Shown one piece after another: positions 20,637 to 32,430 of a stretch of DNA of 64,000 bases. Origin of the DNA: Lunularia cruciata (taxonomy: Eukaryota > Streptophyta > Marchantiopsida > Lunulariales > Lunulariaceae). How positions within the stretch are numbered: position 1 is the stretch's first letter; each line of letters begins with the position of its first letter. The notes under the pieces are model-generated. The model did no database searches, was not told the origin of the DNA, and was given only the letters and a program-made list of their open reading frames with translations. Position numbers and translations under genes: made by a program. The stretch lies in contig OX419756.1 of NCBI GenBank assembly GCA_948567375.1, positions 29,960,333 to 30,024,332 of the forward strand, given 5' to 3'.

Positions 20637-22244
20637 ATGGGGCGTCTCGAGATGCTCTCTGTTCTCGTAATGTTGGCCGCTGCTTCAACACCAGTGTACT
20701 CGAGCCTATCAGCAGATTTCTACGCAGAGGTCTGCCCTGATTTGTTCGACATTTTTGCGGAGGCCATGAACATTACGGCCGAAAATGACCCCGTTAATTT
20801 GCCTGCACTTCTCCGTCTCTTCGCGCACGACGCCATGGTTAACGTGAGGACATTCTTTGCATTTGAACAGTACGTTGACTAGAATATGCTCCATTCTTTG
20901 TAAATCGTGGGGAAGTTGGATTGCAGTTCACTTATTCAGCTTGAGGTGTTGTAATTGTTGCAGGGTGCTGATGGTTCCGTCCTGCTTAGTACGAAAAGGG
21001 GCGTGACGAAGATTGCAGACAAGGCAGAGAAAGATGCTCCGATCAACTTGTCCTTGTTCGGATTCGAAGCCGTCGACTTCCTTAAGTCAGCCGTAGAAGA
21101 AGCCTGCCCAGGAGTAGTTTCTTGCGCTGACATCCTTGCGCTCTCAGCACAGTATGCCGTGTCGATGGTGAGTGCTTACGTGAACTTCATCACACACTGC
21201 CATTTGGGATCGAGAACATTCACTGAACCCGTTTCATTCATTACTGGAACTCGTTTTGGACGCAAAAGCCAATTACTGCCATCGTTAGCTCATCATAATC
21301 AATCTCTTCAGACTGACTTATTGATCAATGGCGTGGTGATTGTCTAGACCGATGGGCCAGTGTACCAAACTCTACTGGGGCGACGTGACAGCAGAGTGTC
21401 AAAATACACTGATGCAGTTGCTCAATTGCCAACTGAGAAGATGAACATGGAGCAGTTGAAGGCGAACTTCGCTTCCATGGGCCTCAGTCAAGCCGACTTG
21501 GTGTCACTGAGTGGTAAGTTCCTGTGGTGCATGGTTGATAAATGTGTAGGAACTTGACTTTAGTGCACACTTGTATGTCAAACGACCAAGTGAACGAACA
21601 TGAGCTGAATATTTTGTTTGATGTGTCCAGGAGCACACAGCATAGGGTTCGCCCATTGTGAAGCATTCGTGAACAGACTCTACAACTGGTCTGCAACGGA
21701 CCCCATTGATCCCTCACTTGATCTTACCTTGGGTTTCCAGTTGAGAGAGGTATGCCCACAGAAGTTCGACCCCAACACCGTTCAGGCCTTGGACATCACA
21801 ACTATCGAGAAATTCGACGAGAATTTCTACTTCAACCTGCAGCTTCATGAGGGAATCTTGGCTTCTGACCAACTTCTGTACGATCACCCCGAGACCACAG
21901 ATATGGTGGATACCTTCAGCAATGATAAGGGTGCTTTCTTTGACGCTTTCGCGCAGTCCATGATCAAGTTAGGAAATGTCAAGGTGCTTACTGGTACCCA
22001 GGGAGAAATTAGACAAGTATGCGACAGAGTGAATTCTTCTCCACCACCACCACCCAAAGCTTCTCCTCCACCGCCACCAAAAGCTTCTCCTCCACCGCCA
22101 CCAAAAGCTTCTCCGCCACCGCCACCCAAAGCTTCTCCGCCACCGCCACCAAAATTTTCCCCCCCACCACCCCTTGCCGCATCTCCACCACCACCCCCTG
22201 CAACTGGATCTGTACAACCTGTAGATGGCTCTCCGCCATCGTAG
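20637..22244 (+). CDS. Class III peroxidase fused to an extensin-like tail (unit 1, intact)
   Basis: Four exons: 20,637-20,843, 20,964-21,167, 21,348-21,513 and 21,631-22,244. All introns are GT-AG at the classical class III positions, and the product is 396 aa. Residues 1-23 are a hydrophobic signal peptide, so it should be secreted to the cell wall. The haem pocket keeps distal R60 and H64 (LLRLFAHDAMVN) and proximal H195 (SGAHSIG). Six of the eight family cysteines are present (C33, [24 protein letters not shown]). The pair that forms the C44-C49 bridge in horseradish peroxidase is replaced by Ala (A66, A71). From about residue 329 a tail has five SPPPPPK units followed by SPPPPLAA and SPPPPPAT, which resembles extensin Ser-Pro repeats normally hydroxylated and arabinosylated. 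Peroxidases of this family oxidise phenolics and cross-link wall proteins; tethering to the wall through the tail is inference. Confidence 0.9.
22037..22240 (+). repeat. SPPPPPKA-coding repeat in the last peroxidase exon
   Basis: A 24-bp repeat codes SPPPPPKA four times and SPPPPPKF once, then degenerates. Unit 2 is exactly 24 bp shorter (8 aa), so the array changed in frame between the paralogues. The antisense frames here give only artefactual Gly-rich products. Confidence 0.9.
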
Positions 22245-23786
22245 GCAGTATCAATATACTGTAGAACTGTAGAACTTCTAACGTCACATTTCTCAGGATC
22301 CGGATCCCTCCGAATAACTGTGACTGTAAGACCCCTTCGCCAACTCAAAGTAGCTCGAAGCGGTCGTGCTGTGGTTCGCAAATTGAAACCCCACCTGTTT
22401 ACGGCCGTGGGTAAACTTCACGGCCTACCCACGGCCGTAAACAGATATTATCACGCCTGAAAATCTTCAACAATTAGGGAGGTCGAGTAGGGTACACTGT
22501 ATATTGCATTGACAGTCACACAAATTGTTTGACAAACTCGGAGCTTTTCTTCAATTTCGAAAACTAATTGCGCAAGTCAATGACGGCTGAAGTAGGGAAA
22601 GAGGGATCCTTATGATCTGCTACATGTGAAAGACCAATTATTTAGCTGTTGGTTTCCTTTCTGTTTGAACTTCCTCAGCAAAGAATCCTGCTTGAATAAA
22701 TCGATCAAATCTGATCTTCATATTTGCGTTTCGAGTACAGACCAATAGGAGTTTGTGCTCACTTCACTGATCTGGACGATGTCAACAGCTTGACAGTCTA
22801 CTCGTACACCTAAACCCAAATCTCTATGGGTACTCGTAGATTTATGATTGAAACCCCCTAATATGTCTTTATTTCTGCTCTCGTTCTACTATCTACAATG
22901 CTGAAGAGATTACATCTCAAGTGTTTCCTTGCTATCTTATAGTGATTAGGAATGAGACAATTGCGATTTTAGTGAGCCTTGTATCCGGTCTAAATGTTCT
23001 CCACACGAGAACGTTTGTTGTTTCAAGCAAAGTTGCAAGTCGGTCGAGATTGACAAGTCACGAAGAAAATCGACGGGAAAGCTAAGTACTGCCGGAGCGG
23101 CCAGTACGTATAGACGTCTCCAACAGCTCATTTCATCAAGATCATTTTGCTTTTCGTGATAAGTTTGGACGCTTTTTTAGATCCAAGAACAACGAAGGGA
23201 ATCTTGTCCTACACCACCGTAGTAGTTGGCCACTTTGGTACCCAGTATCCCAGATCGGGATTCCAACAATGCTTGAAACAACCCAGTAACTCGGAAAGAG
23301 CAACTCGGTAGTTGGGTAGATGTCTACTTTAGTTCATACTTTTCTTTTAACGCAAATTCTAGACGCTCCCTTTCTAGCTCTTGGGGTCGATTAGGGCGGT
23401 TCAAATGGAAATTTTGCAGACTCCTTACTGACTTGCCCCCTTCCCGTGAAGTTTCGGGCGAGGTCCCATAACCCAAACATCTTGTCAAAATGAGAGGGAC
23501 TGTAAACTGGATTTACAATCCCGGTAGCACTTACGGGAGGCAACTCGAGAACAGGTGAGGCGTTCCAAATAGTTGCGAGGGGGTTAGGGAGTGTACTTGC
23601 GGGCTATTTTAAGGCCAGGAAATCACCTCTGGTTAATTCAAGTCACAAACGGAGGATTTATGAGGTGCACATGGCGCTAAAATCCCAAAGGGAGGGGAAA
23701 CTCGGGGTGGCACTTTAAGTTGTCTATTTTGGAAAAAACACAAGATCGGCCCGCACCTCAATCCTTCCAATGTAAATTGTTCCATG
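22245..23786. other. Region downstream of the peroxidase (unit 1)
   Basis: Collinear with 39,305-40,847 in unit 2 with high identity by eye. It contains the perfect hairpin listed separately. No convincing coding frame. It ends where the truncated RLE element at 23,787 begins. Confidence 0.6.
22395..22444. other. Perfect 19-bp inverted repeat, 12-nt loop (unit 1)
   Basis: Arms CTGTTTACGGCCGTGGGTA and its exact reverse complement are separated by AACTTCACGGCC. It lies about 150 bp after the peroxidase stop and could form a hairpin in the 3' UTR or downstream transcript. The identical structure occurs in unit 2. Confidence 0.9.
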
Positions 23787-25346
23787 TTCTTGGAGTGCCA
23801 GTAGGATTGGAGGATTTTGTTACACGTTTCGTAGACGCTACCTTGCAGAGGATATTCTCCATGTGAATGACCTTCCATTACTAGGAGATCAGAAGATGAC
23901 ATTTGGTATACTCTCTTCCAGTATTTCTCGTCGACCATCCTACCTCATCCGAACAATTCCCCCTCACCGTCCTTCCTATCACGTTTGAGATCTTTTGATA
24001 GGAGAATTATGGGAGTCTTGGGTGATATTATTGGACCAGGGACATTTGAGGGTGTGATAGTGGATTTGGCACGTAGACAAACGGTTTGCCGATCTCATGT
24101 GGTGTGGTTGGCTTGCTATACAGGAAGAGATGACACCTATAGTGTTTGTGGGTAGTTGTGCTTTCTTGGCACCCCTACTTTCCTCTCATTTTGTGGTTAC
24201 CGATAGGCCGGTTTTGGAGACTTATATGATAGAGGTGGAGGGAGTATCCTTTTTTCTCTAGATGTTACGGTGGCAGACGAGAGATAGTCTATCCCAATGT
24301 GCATGAGAGGATTTTCCACCTTTTGCTTCACTATCGTCAGATTGGACTAGAGGTTTATAGTCTTCCTTGATGGAGCGACAATGTGAGCATACACTACATT
24401 CTCTCTTAGTTGACTCGTCCATTCCTCAGGCTACTAGAGAACGTCTTTGCTCTTGCTCCGGCAAGGGTGCAAGCTCTTGGATCTTAGCTCAACCGTGCAT
24501 TGGGGCATTCCAACTAGCACTAGCTACTTTCTCTATAGCAATATGAGGTTTTGCCTAGGTTTGGTCCACCCATGTGCATCTTCATTACTCACTTGTGAGT
24601 GTGGTTCTACACTAGATGAAACAATGGTCCATATGACACGGTGTCTTTTTGTAGGACAGAGGATAGCTACCCATGATGCCATTAGGGACATAGTGTTTTC
24701 TATGGCACAAGAGAGTGGATACTTGGCTTGGACGGAGCGTTTGTATGCTTTGCAAATGACATGTGTCAGTGCAGACTTATACTTGGTCCGAGATGATCAA
24801 GTGACAGTAGCGGATGTCGTGGTTATGGACCCTATGTGGGATATAGTTTTGGAAGGAGTGATTACCCATCCCCCTGGATGGGCGGCAAGTGCAGCAATAG
24901 GTCGCAAGGTCTCCAAGTATAAGAGCATGCAGTGAGGTCACCTCTTTGTTCCTCTAGCCTTGGAGTTATATGGAGTGATGGACACAATATTTGACACATT
25001 TTTCGGGGAGTGCATGAGAGCCTATCATGTTAGGCGCTAGGAGGTACCACTCTCACTCTCATACTTTGTAGCATATTTTAGACAACCTGTGTCCATTGCT
25101 CTACAAAGAGCAGTGGCTGGTGCAATCTAGAGGAGAGCAATCACATTAGGTGATGTTTCTTTGGATGCTCTAATTGTGTGTAGACCGTACGACTTGCATA
25201 GCTCGGATATCTTAGGTGTGGTAGGGCAGATTTCTCATATAGACTCTATTGAGGCTTAGCCCTATTTTACATTTTTTGTCTCTCCCTCGTACAGCTTGAT
25301 GGGGTCTTCCCATCCCTCTTTTTTTCTATGGGGTCGCCTTCCTTTT
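23787..25346 (+). mobile_element. 5'-truncated RLE retrotransposon (unit 1 only)
   Basis: It starts in the RT C-terminus (equivalent to about 17,400) and runs to the tail GATGGGGTCTTCCCATCC and GGTCGCC. At the same site unit 2 has about 200 bp of other sequence (40,848-41,045) that is absent here, so the insertion removed target DNA. It faces the minus-strand element at 25,365 tail to tail. Confidence 0.75.
24447..24935 (+). pseudogene. Longest open RLE knuckle-endonuclease frame
   Basis: 162 codons cover the CCHC knuckle CECGSTLDETMVHMTRC, THDAIRDIVFSMAQESGY, the presumed catalytic block ADLYLVRDDQVTVADVVV and GWAASAAIGRKVSKYKSM, then a stop. This is the least broken copy of the C-terminal domain in the window and the best query for classifying the family. 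The RT part of this copy is truncated, so the product would not be functional. Confidence 0.65.
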
Positions 25347-25348
25347 GA

Positions 25349-25364
25349 TTAGTGCAAAATTTGG
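25349..25364. repeat. Target-site duplication, left copy
   Basis: TTAGTGCAAAATTTGG is repeated exactly at 28,453-28,468, flanking the minus-strand RLE element. This 16-bp duplication marks insertion by target-primed reverse transcription. In unit 2 the pair is at 41,052-41,067 (one mismatch) and 51,517-51,532. Confidence 0.85.
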
Positions 25365-28300
25365 AAGAAAGGGTGAAAACATAGAATACACAAACAATGG
25401 GAAGACCCCATCAAGCTGTAGAGGGGTGAGACAAAATAGGTAAAATAGTGCTAAGCCCCAATAGAGTAGATATGAGAAATCTACCCTACTACCTAAGATA
25501 TCCAAGCTATGCAAGTCGTATGGTCTACAAACAAATGGAGCTTCCAAAGAAGCATCACCTAGTGTGATTGCTCTCCCATGGATTGCACCAGCCACTACCC
25601 TTTGTAGAGCAATGGACACATGATGTCTAAAATATGCTACAAAGTATGAGAGTGAGAGTGGTATCCCTTAGCGCATAACATGATAAGCTCTTGCACACTC
25701 CTTGACAAATGTGTCAAACATCATGTCCATCACTCCATATAACTCCAAGGCTAGAGGAACAAACAAGTGAACTCATTGCAGCTATACTTGGAGACCTTGC
25801 GAGCTATTGCTGCTGTTGCACTTGCTGTCCATCTAGGGGATAGGTAATCACTCCCTCCAAAACTATATTACACGTAGGGTCCATAACCACCACATCCACT
25901 ATTGTCACCTAATCATCTTGGACCAAGTATAAATCTACCTTGACACATGATGTTTGCAAAGTATACAAAAGCTCCTTCCAAGCCAAGTATCCACTCTCTT
26001 GTGCCATAGCAAACACCACATCCCTAATAGCATCATGGGAAGCTATCCTATGTCCTCCAAAAGGACATCATGTCATATGGACCATTGTTGCATCTAGTGT
26101 AGTACCACACTCAAAAGTGAGTAATGAAGATGCAAATGGATAGACCAAACCTAAGAAAGACCTCATTGTTGTAGAGAAAGTAGTTGGTGCGATTAAAAAA
26201 TGCTCTTATGCATGGTCAAGCTAGGATCCAAGAGCCTGCATCCTTGCTGGAGCAAGAGCAAATCTGTGCCCTAGTAGCTTGAGGAATGGACAAGTCAACT
26301 AAGAGAGAATGTGACATATGCTCACACTATTGCTCCATCAAGGAAGACTATGAATCTCTAGTCCAATTTGACAATAATGAAGCAAAAGATGGAAGGTCCT
26401 CATATACCCATGGGAATAGACTATCTCTTGTCTGCCACAATAACATCTGAAGAGAAAAGGATCCTTCCTCCACCTTTGTCACATAATTTTCCAAATTGGC
26501 CTATCAATACCTTCAAAACAAGAGGAAAGCAATGGTGCCAAGAGAGCCTAACTACCCAAAAACGCTATAGGTGTTGTCTCCCCCATAGATAGCAAGCTAA
26601 CCCCTCCAGATGAGATTGGTAGATATGTTTGTCTTTGTACCAAATCCCCTATCACACACTCAAATGTCCTTTTTTCAATAATATTACCAAAGACTCCCAT
26701 AATCCTCCTATCAAAGGCTCTCATACGTGATATGAAGGTCAAGGAAGGAAGAATTGTGCAAAGAAGGTAAGTCAATTGACAACCAATACTTGAAGAGATT
26801 ACACCAAATGCCACATATGGATCTCCTAGTAATGTAAGGTCATCCACATAGAGATTATCCTCTACAAGGGTAACATCTAAGAAGCATGTGACAAAATCAG
26901 TATTGGGAACTTCTTCACCAAGATTAGGAGGGTGAAGATCTAACACCAAGGAGTTGTGTGAGATCTGTGGAGTGGAAGGACTTCCAAAAGGACATGAGTG
27001 TAGTGGAGTAAAAGCACTTTTGGAGACTTTGATAAAGGATTTTGGAGAGAGTCTTAATACAGCTACAGAAATACTACCACCTTCATCTGCTAGTTCTCAA
27101 GATCAATGGATATAATCTTTCAACTTATGGATAAATTATCCATGAGACTTCTATTAATATGCAATCTAGGATTTGATGTTGCTATAGAAATTTTGGAGTA
27201 ACATGAACCTTTTTTGTTCCCTAGGTGGATTATTCTCAAATGGTGTTAGTCATATACATACTCTATTAGTTATAGAGTGAGAGAAAAGAAAAAAATATTT
27301 GAGAGAAAAGGGGAAGATAGTGAGGGGCTAAGATGAGGAAACTTCCGGTTTTCTTTGGCAAGGATGGAGAAGATTTGGAGGCCAGAACTTGCTAGAGTGA
27401 ACTTGTAGTCTATCTATAGATGTGATATACCCCTTTGAAAGCTCAAGGTGTGGAGGGACACCTAAAGTGGGCTATGCCTTGCACTTTCACACTTGGACTC
27501 TCAAGCCTACTAGATGTAGCTCACTAGTCAAGTGGTCAAAGGCCTGCCTAATCTGATCTATAGGTCCCATGATGTGTGTATCATCTGCCAAGGAGGGAAA
27601 TACACAACATGGCATGGCCAAAGTAGTAGATAAGAGAGCTCTAAAGTGAGCCATGGCAAATCAAGGTCCTCGTAAAGGATCTCCTTGACGTGTACCAATA
27701 GTTGATTCCAAGACAATGACTCCCTCTTGTGAACAACCATGTTGGTAGTAAAGGGAAGTAGGACAGCCATAAAAAGACCACACAAAAGGAATAAGACTTG
27801 CCAAGGATCCACCAGCCTTCCTAAGATCTCTAAATATGGGTGCTTGTGAGACACTATTGAAATCACACTCACTCTCTACTTGTAGGACAACCCACAACGG
27901 ATGGATATCTAAGAGTGCCTTAATGCCTTCAGATATAGCCTCACATCCTCCAAGTGTAGCTACTCCAAACTGATGTGGACTAAGGTGCTATCAGAATTGA
28001 GAAATTTTTTGAAGGACAATGGTGTGGTTGACCAAACACAAGAAGATCTCTCCAATAGCAATCGGTGTAATGCTCCCTATGTCCTTCTTTATCATAAGAA
28101 GTCGACTGGCACCTTACACCTGACTAATAAACATAAGAATGTCTCCTCTCACTACTACTATAGCCACCTAAAACAACTTGGTCAAACCACTAGAAGGATC
28201 AACTTCCTAAAAGCAATCTCTAAGATGCTCATATACCATCCTTGACAAGCTTCTTGAGGAAAGCCAAGAGGTAGTGCACAATGCTTGTGCTAAAAGGGAT

Positions 28301-28452
28301 CTATCAAGACATAAAGGTTGCTTATGATGATAATTTAAGATCTCTAGTGGTAATCCCTGTCATGCCATAGGATGAGCATAGGGAAAAGATAGTCTCATCA
28401 GTAGGACTAGCCATAGACAAAGGATGTAGCGCTAGTGTTGCTCTACTAAATC
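25365..28452 (-). mobile_element. RLE retrotransposon on minus strand (unit 1 copy)
   Basis: It runs from its 3' tail at 25,365-25,400 to a 5' truncation equivalent to about 16,335 of the near full-length copy. It covers the RT (about 28,000-27,400, with GSLASLIPFVWSFYG in the 27,661-27,897 frame) and endonuclease regions, with stops. A 500-bp gypsy fragment interrupts it at 26,899-27,399. The orthologous insertion in unit 2 is 41,068-51,516, so this copy predates the duplication. Confidence 0.8.
26899..27399 (+). mobile_element. Captured internal Ty3/gypsy fragment, no LTRs
   Basis: It matches, in reverse orientation, about 47,440-47,935 of the intact gypsy. The match covers the end of the accessory zinc-knuckle ORF (CEICGVEGLPKGHEC), the intergenic leader and the start of gag (KLPVFFGKDGED). 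Comparison with unit 2 (50,425-50,480) shows that about 24 bp of the host element were lost at the site. There is no LTR and no obvious target duplication, so it was not inserted by normal integration. Confidence 0.75.
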
Positions 28453-28468
28453 TTAGTGCAAAATTTGG

Positions 28469-29464
28469 GCTTGGGATTCTTACCTTCCATGGAAGCTTGC
28501 CTCTTATCCCCCTCTCCAAGTGCGCACCTCATTGTCTCCATGTCATGTCCCTTTATCCGAGCACCCACCTCCATCTCTCATTGGGAGGTTTACTCCCCTA
28601 TGCCTGGTTCTCTTGTTGCATTACCAAATAGAGGATTTGTTTCTTTGTTGAAATGATGTCAAACGGTACTTCCTATCCCTCCGCCCAATACCCATACCCA
28701 TGTGAATGCATTTGATGAGGAGTGCAAGGTAGTTGGTACTACTATCCTCCTTAACTATTCAATGGATATTAACAAGAAGTTCAATGAAAGATTTAGAATG
28801 GTCAATCATCACCACTCCTAGATCTTGGACTATTTAGAAGATTTCGAGCAGTTTTTGCATATCACTGGTAGCCCTTGCAAGAAGCCTATGCAAAAGAGCA
28901 TAGCCTTCAATATGATGGTCAAATTTCTAGTATACTTTGGGAGAGGGTTCCCCCAAGGAAATGAATGCGTTTAGATTGAAGAAGTGGTAACGATCCATGG
29001 CCTTGTAAGAATCACAAGATCTAGTGTAAGAATCATTGGATCATTGGATCATTGGATCATAGACAGACTTGTAAGAACAAGTCTGCTCGTGACTTTAAGG
29101 ATAGGAGACTTCAAGGATAGGAGAGAGAGCACAAGGGACGGTTTAATTGAGAAGGAGTTGAAGAAAGGATGAAAAATAGTAGAGGACAAGCTGAATCACT
29201 CGTGCTCATATTTTGACTAGATGGATGTGATGTTTGGGAGCCAAGCTAACATTTCTCTCCCAACTCTTATCACCTTGGGGTTAGGGAATGAAGTTGAGAT
29301 TAGTGGGTTGCATAACAATGGGGGTGAAATTGACCCAAAAGGTGCCCATGCAACAAATGAGGATTATGAAGAGTTGACTGTAGAAGATACACTCCATAGG
29401 AACCACACAATTTGATTCTATCTCTTGTACACCAAGTTTAGATTCATTTGATTTTAGCTTTAGT
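28469..29464. other. Flank of the RLE insertion and spacer between the units
   Basis: 28,469-28,830 is shared with 51,533-51,900 and reads partly as CECKVVGTTILLNYS-like peptide, family unknown. 28,830-29,464 is unique to this place. It contains ATCATTGG three times at 29,032-29,056 and short open frames of no recognised family. Confidence 0.45.
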
Positions 29465-29477
29465 TTTAATCCTTCAC

Positions 29478-30020
29478 AATGAAGAGAGTTTTCAAGTACC
29501 TTAAAGGTACTATAAGTTATGAATTAGTATTTAGTGTATGATCAGATGCTGCAAATACACTAGTTGTGTACTGTGATGTTGATTTGACATATGATTTGGA
29601 CAATAGAAAATCACATTATAGTTTCATATTCATGGTGTACCATTAGCTTGGAGCAGTCAATGACTAAACTACATTATTACTTCTACTATAGAGGCAGAGG
29701 ATATAGTAATATGTTTAGCTGCAAAGTAAAAAATAGGGCTTTGCAAGCTACTCAAGGAACTATAGTTTGGGCAAGATGTTCAAACTCCAATTTATAATAA
29801 AAATCAGAGTGCTGTCAAGTTGGTGTATAGTGCAAATTTTTGCAAGAGAACCAAACACATCAGATCCAAAATCATTATGTGAGAGAGCAACAAGAAATCA
29901 GTTTTAACTACATCAATGCCAACAACCAAACTGCAAATATTTTTCTAAAAGCTTTACCAAGAGATAAGTTTCATAAGTATAGAAGTTTAATTAGAGTACT
30001 ACCATTTTTTCAATGAGTGG
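29478..30020 (+). pseudogene. copia RNase H remnant (unit 2)
   Basis: It matches 3,883-4,390, including the YCDVDLTYDLDNRKSHYS and RTKHI stretches, with several stops. Only the 3' end of the copia element is present here, so the duplication boundary cuts the element. Confidence 0.7.
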
Positions 30021-32430
30021 AGTGTTTAAATTGTATCTGAGATGTGAATACATGTGACATGTGGTAGTTGAGGTTGGTATAGTTACTATTGTATAATAAA
30101 AGAAGTTAAGGTTTGCATAAAGCACCCAACGGCGATGCTAGTCAGAGTTAGAGCAATCAGTACTTATATATAGGTCTTACCTCGAAAAGTTCCATTCCAT
30201 AGAAATGCTAGCTGCGCTCGACAGTTTTCAACATTACCGTGGTCATGATGCTCACTATTGTCAAAATACAATCTACACGTTTAATCAAATAAGCTCTCGG
30301 ACAGTACAAGGCCCATACATCAAGGTGGCAAAAGTATTCTCTTTGTGCAAACTGATTTTATTTCAATTCAGCACGAAGTTGACACTTCGAGAATATTATA
30401 CAACAATAAGTGTTCCAAAATGATAGCTTTACTTGTGATTGTATATATACACTACAGTACCCGGCACCAACATGCACGAGAGCTCTTCGAGTTCCTGTGA
30501 GCTGAGCTGTTCCTAGTTGATTGCAGTATGTCTACAATCTCTTCTACTGTAGGATAGTTGAAAATCAGATTTGACATTTCTACTTTCTTCACCTCCCACC
30601 ATGGTCGGTTCAACGGTGCATGTTCTTGTTTAAATCTTATAGTCACGTTATATTTTGTAAAAGAAATTAGTCACGTTAGTCAAGTTAGTCACTTTTATAG
30701 TCACGTTATATTTTGTAAAAGAAATTCCTCTCGGATATGAGAGGAACAAACAGAATCCATCTTCAGGTCTTGAAAAATTGCAAATGATATGGTAAATCAA
30801 CCAATCCAATCTGCACATAATCCGAGAATTGGGGATTTTAATCAGACTTGGATAGTTTCCACATATGATATTTCTTTTTCAGGATGATCACCTTTGGTGA
30901 TATTTACATATTACGAAGATTAACATTGGAGCTTCGACACCTGAAGACATGGACATAAGAGGCAAATGGACTATTCGTGGTATTGAAACGTTTGTTTTTT
31001 TTTTTCGTTTTAAAACGTTTTAAAATGCATTTCAAAATACCATGATTTTTCATAAAACATTCTTTTGTATTGTACAAAGAATATCTTATTTTAATTTGTA
31101 TAAGTGATATTCATATTTGACAAAACAAGGAACAATCGACTTGTGGAGCAAGCACTCTGGTCAGACAAAAGACATTCAAATCCTATGTCTGTATGGATAA
31201 TGAGACTATACAAGTGACAGATTACGCACACCAAGCAAAGAAAAAAAAACGTTTTGTAAAACAATTTAAAATATTTTAAAACGTTCTATTATTTGCAGAA
31301 GTAGAAAAGAGTTTCCATAATAATTGGTTAAGAATTTAGCCTGCTTCACAACTAGTGTTTCAGAAATTTGCATCAGTACAGATTGTAGATAAATGGACTG
31401 AAATATCTCGTCCCTGAACTGCCTTACTCTAACTGCGTTGGACGATGAGTACCTGGTCCGCGGTACACAGTCGCAGCTGACAAACCGTGGTCGTCATGAC
31501 TGATGGTTTCTTTGAGGGAGGTTGAAAAGTTGGGATAAGACAAGATAGCATCATTGGTCAGGCTTAAACACGACAGTGAACTGGACGTTGCTGAAGCATT
31601 CAAGTCACGTGTAGGCCAAGTTTGAGTGCAGAAGTGGCTTGAAGGGTGAAGTCCGTTAAGTCTTTTTCTCCAACTTGTTATCTGCCGAAAAGAGAAGTCG
31701 ATGTGCCAAATATTCTATGGGAGTCGGTTAAGTCTATCTCCGTGTTTGACTTGTGGTTTAAACATAATTTTTTTTGACTAAATATGACTTGTGGTCGAAA
31801 AAAATTGACATAGCTTGGCGCCTAACTAAAATCATCCCAAGTGCTGCTAATGTGGCTAACTAGCCATGAGAGAAAAGCCATTTTGACATTCAATAAAATA
31901 TTTCTCTTCCATATTCAGGCCCATTTCAGAAGCTAATTATTGCGAACGGCAGATTATGCGAAGCCCAGGAGATTGAGAGAGAAAGAGTCCTCGAACCGGT
32001 TTGGATAATTGTGAAAATAGATATTTTCTGAATTCCTCGATATGAATGGAAAACTAATAAATCATAGTTTTGCATTTAAGTGAAAGATTATTATATATAT
32101 ACAGTAGTATATCATAATATACTAATATATAAAACCATAAGAGAGATAGGATATAAAAGATTTCTTTCGTGCAAGGCTGGATCCTCCCCCGAACCATCCA
32201 GTTATTCACAGAATGTGGATCTTCAACAATTTCCCATGGAGCTAAATAAAAGATGCTTTTACTTTGAGTTTGTCCTTTTACGATTGAATTTGCTCTGTCA
32301 TAGTACAATGAGCATGCATTAGCACAAACACTTTATGTGAACAAAGTTTGACGTCAGTCCATGCATTTTAGTGACAGTATGCATTGAATTAACACGCGTC
32401 GCGCTTTCCAGTATTCGTAAGTCTTGCTGT
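30021..32430. other. Gene-poor stretch upstream of the carboxylesterase (unit 2)
   Basis: Collinear with 4,400-7,046. The TAGTCACGTTATATTTTG duplication is kept (about 30,640-30,726). The AT microsatellite is short here. A palindromic TTTTAAAACGTTTTAAAA lies near 31,008. I see no gene. Confidence 0.55.

Larger units (their letters stand above)
3860..28830 (+). repeat. Segmental duplication, unit 1
   Basis: The unit is collinear with 29,465-51,900. Matching landmarks are copia RNase H (3,883/29,478), carboxylesterase (7,483/32,671), peroxidase (20,637/37,721), hairpin (22,395/39,450), minus-strand RLE element (25,365/41,068) and its 3' flank (28,453/51,517). Unit 1 alone contains the block 10,281-15,063 and the elements at 15,205-18,966, 23,787-25,346 and 26,899-27,399. 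Edges are approximate because similarity fades inside repeats. Confidence 0.85.

Noticed and set aside
21884-22381. Glycine-rich minus-strand frame opposite the peroxidase tail
   Set aside because: It is the antisense of the CCA/CCG proline codons. Gly-rich products arise automatically and there is no independent gene signal.
29032-29056. ATCATTGG repeats as a CRISPR-like or regulatory array
   Set aside because: Three directly adjacent 8-bp units with no spacers in a plant nuclear context are a simple tandem repeat.
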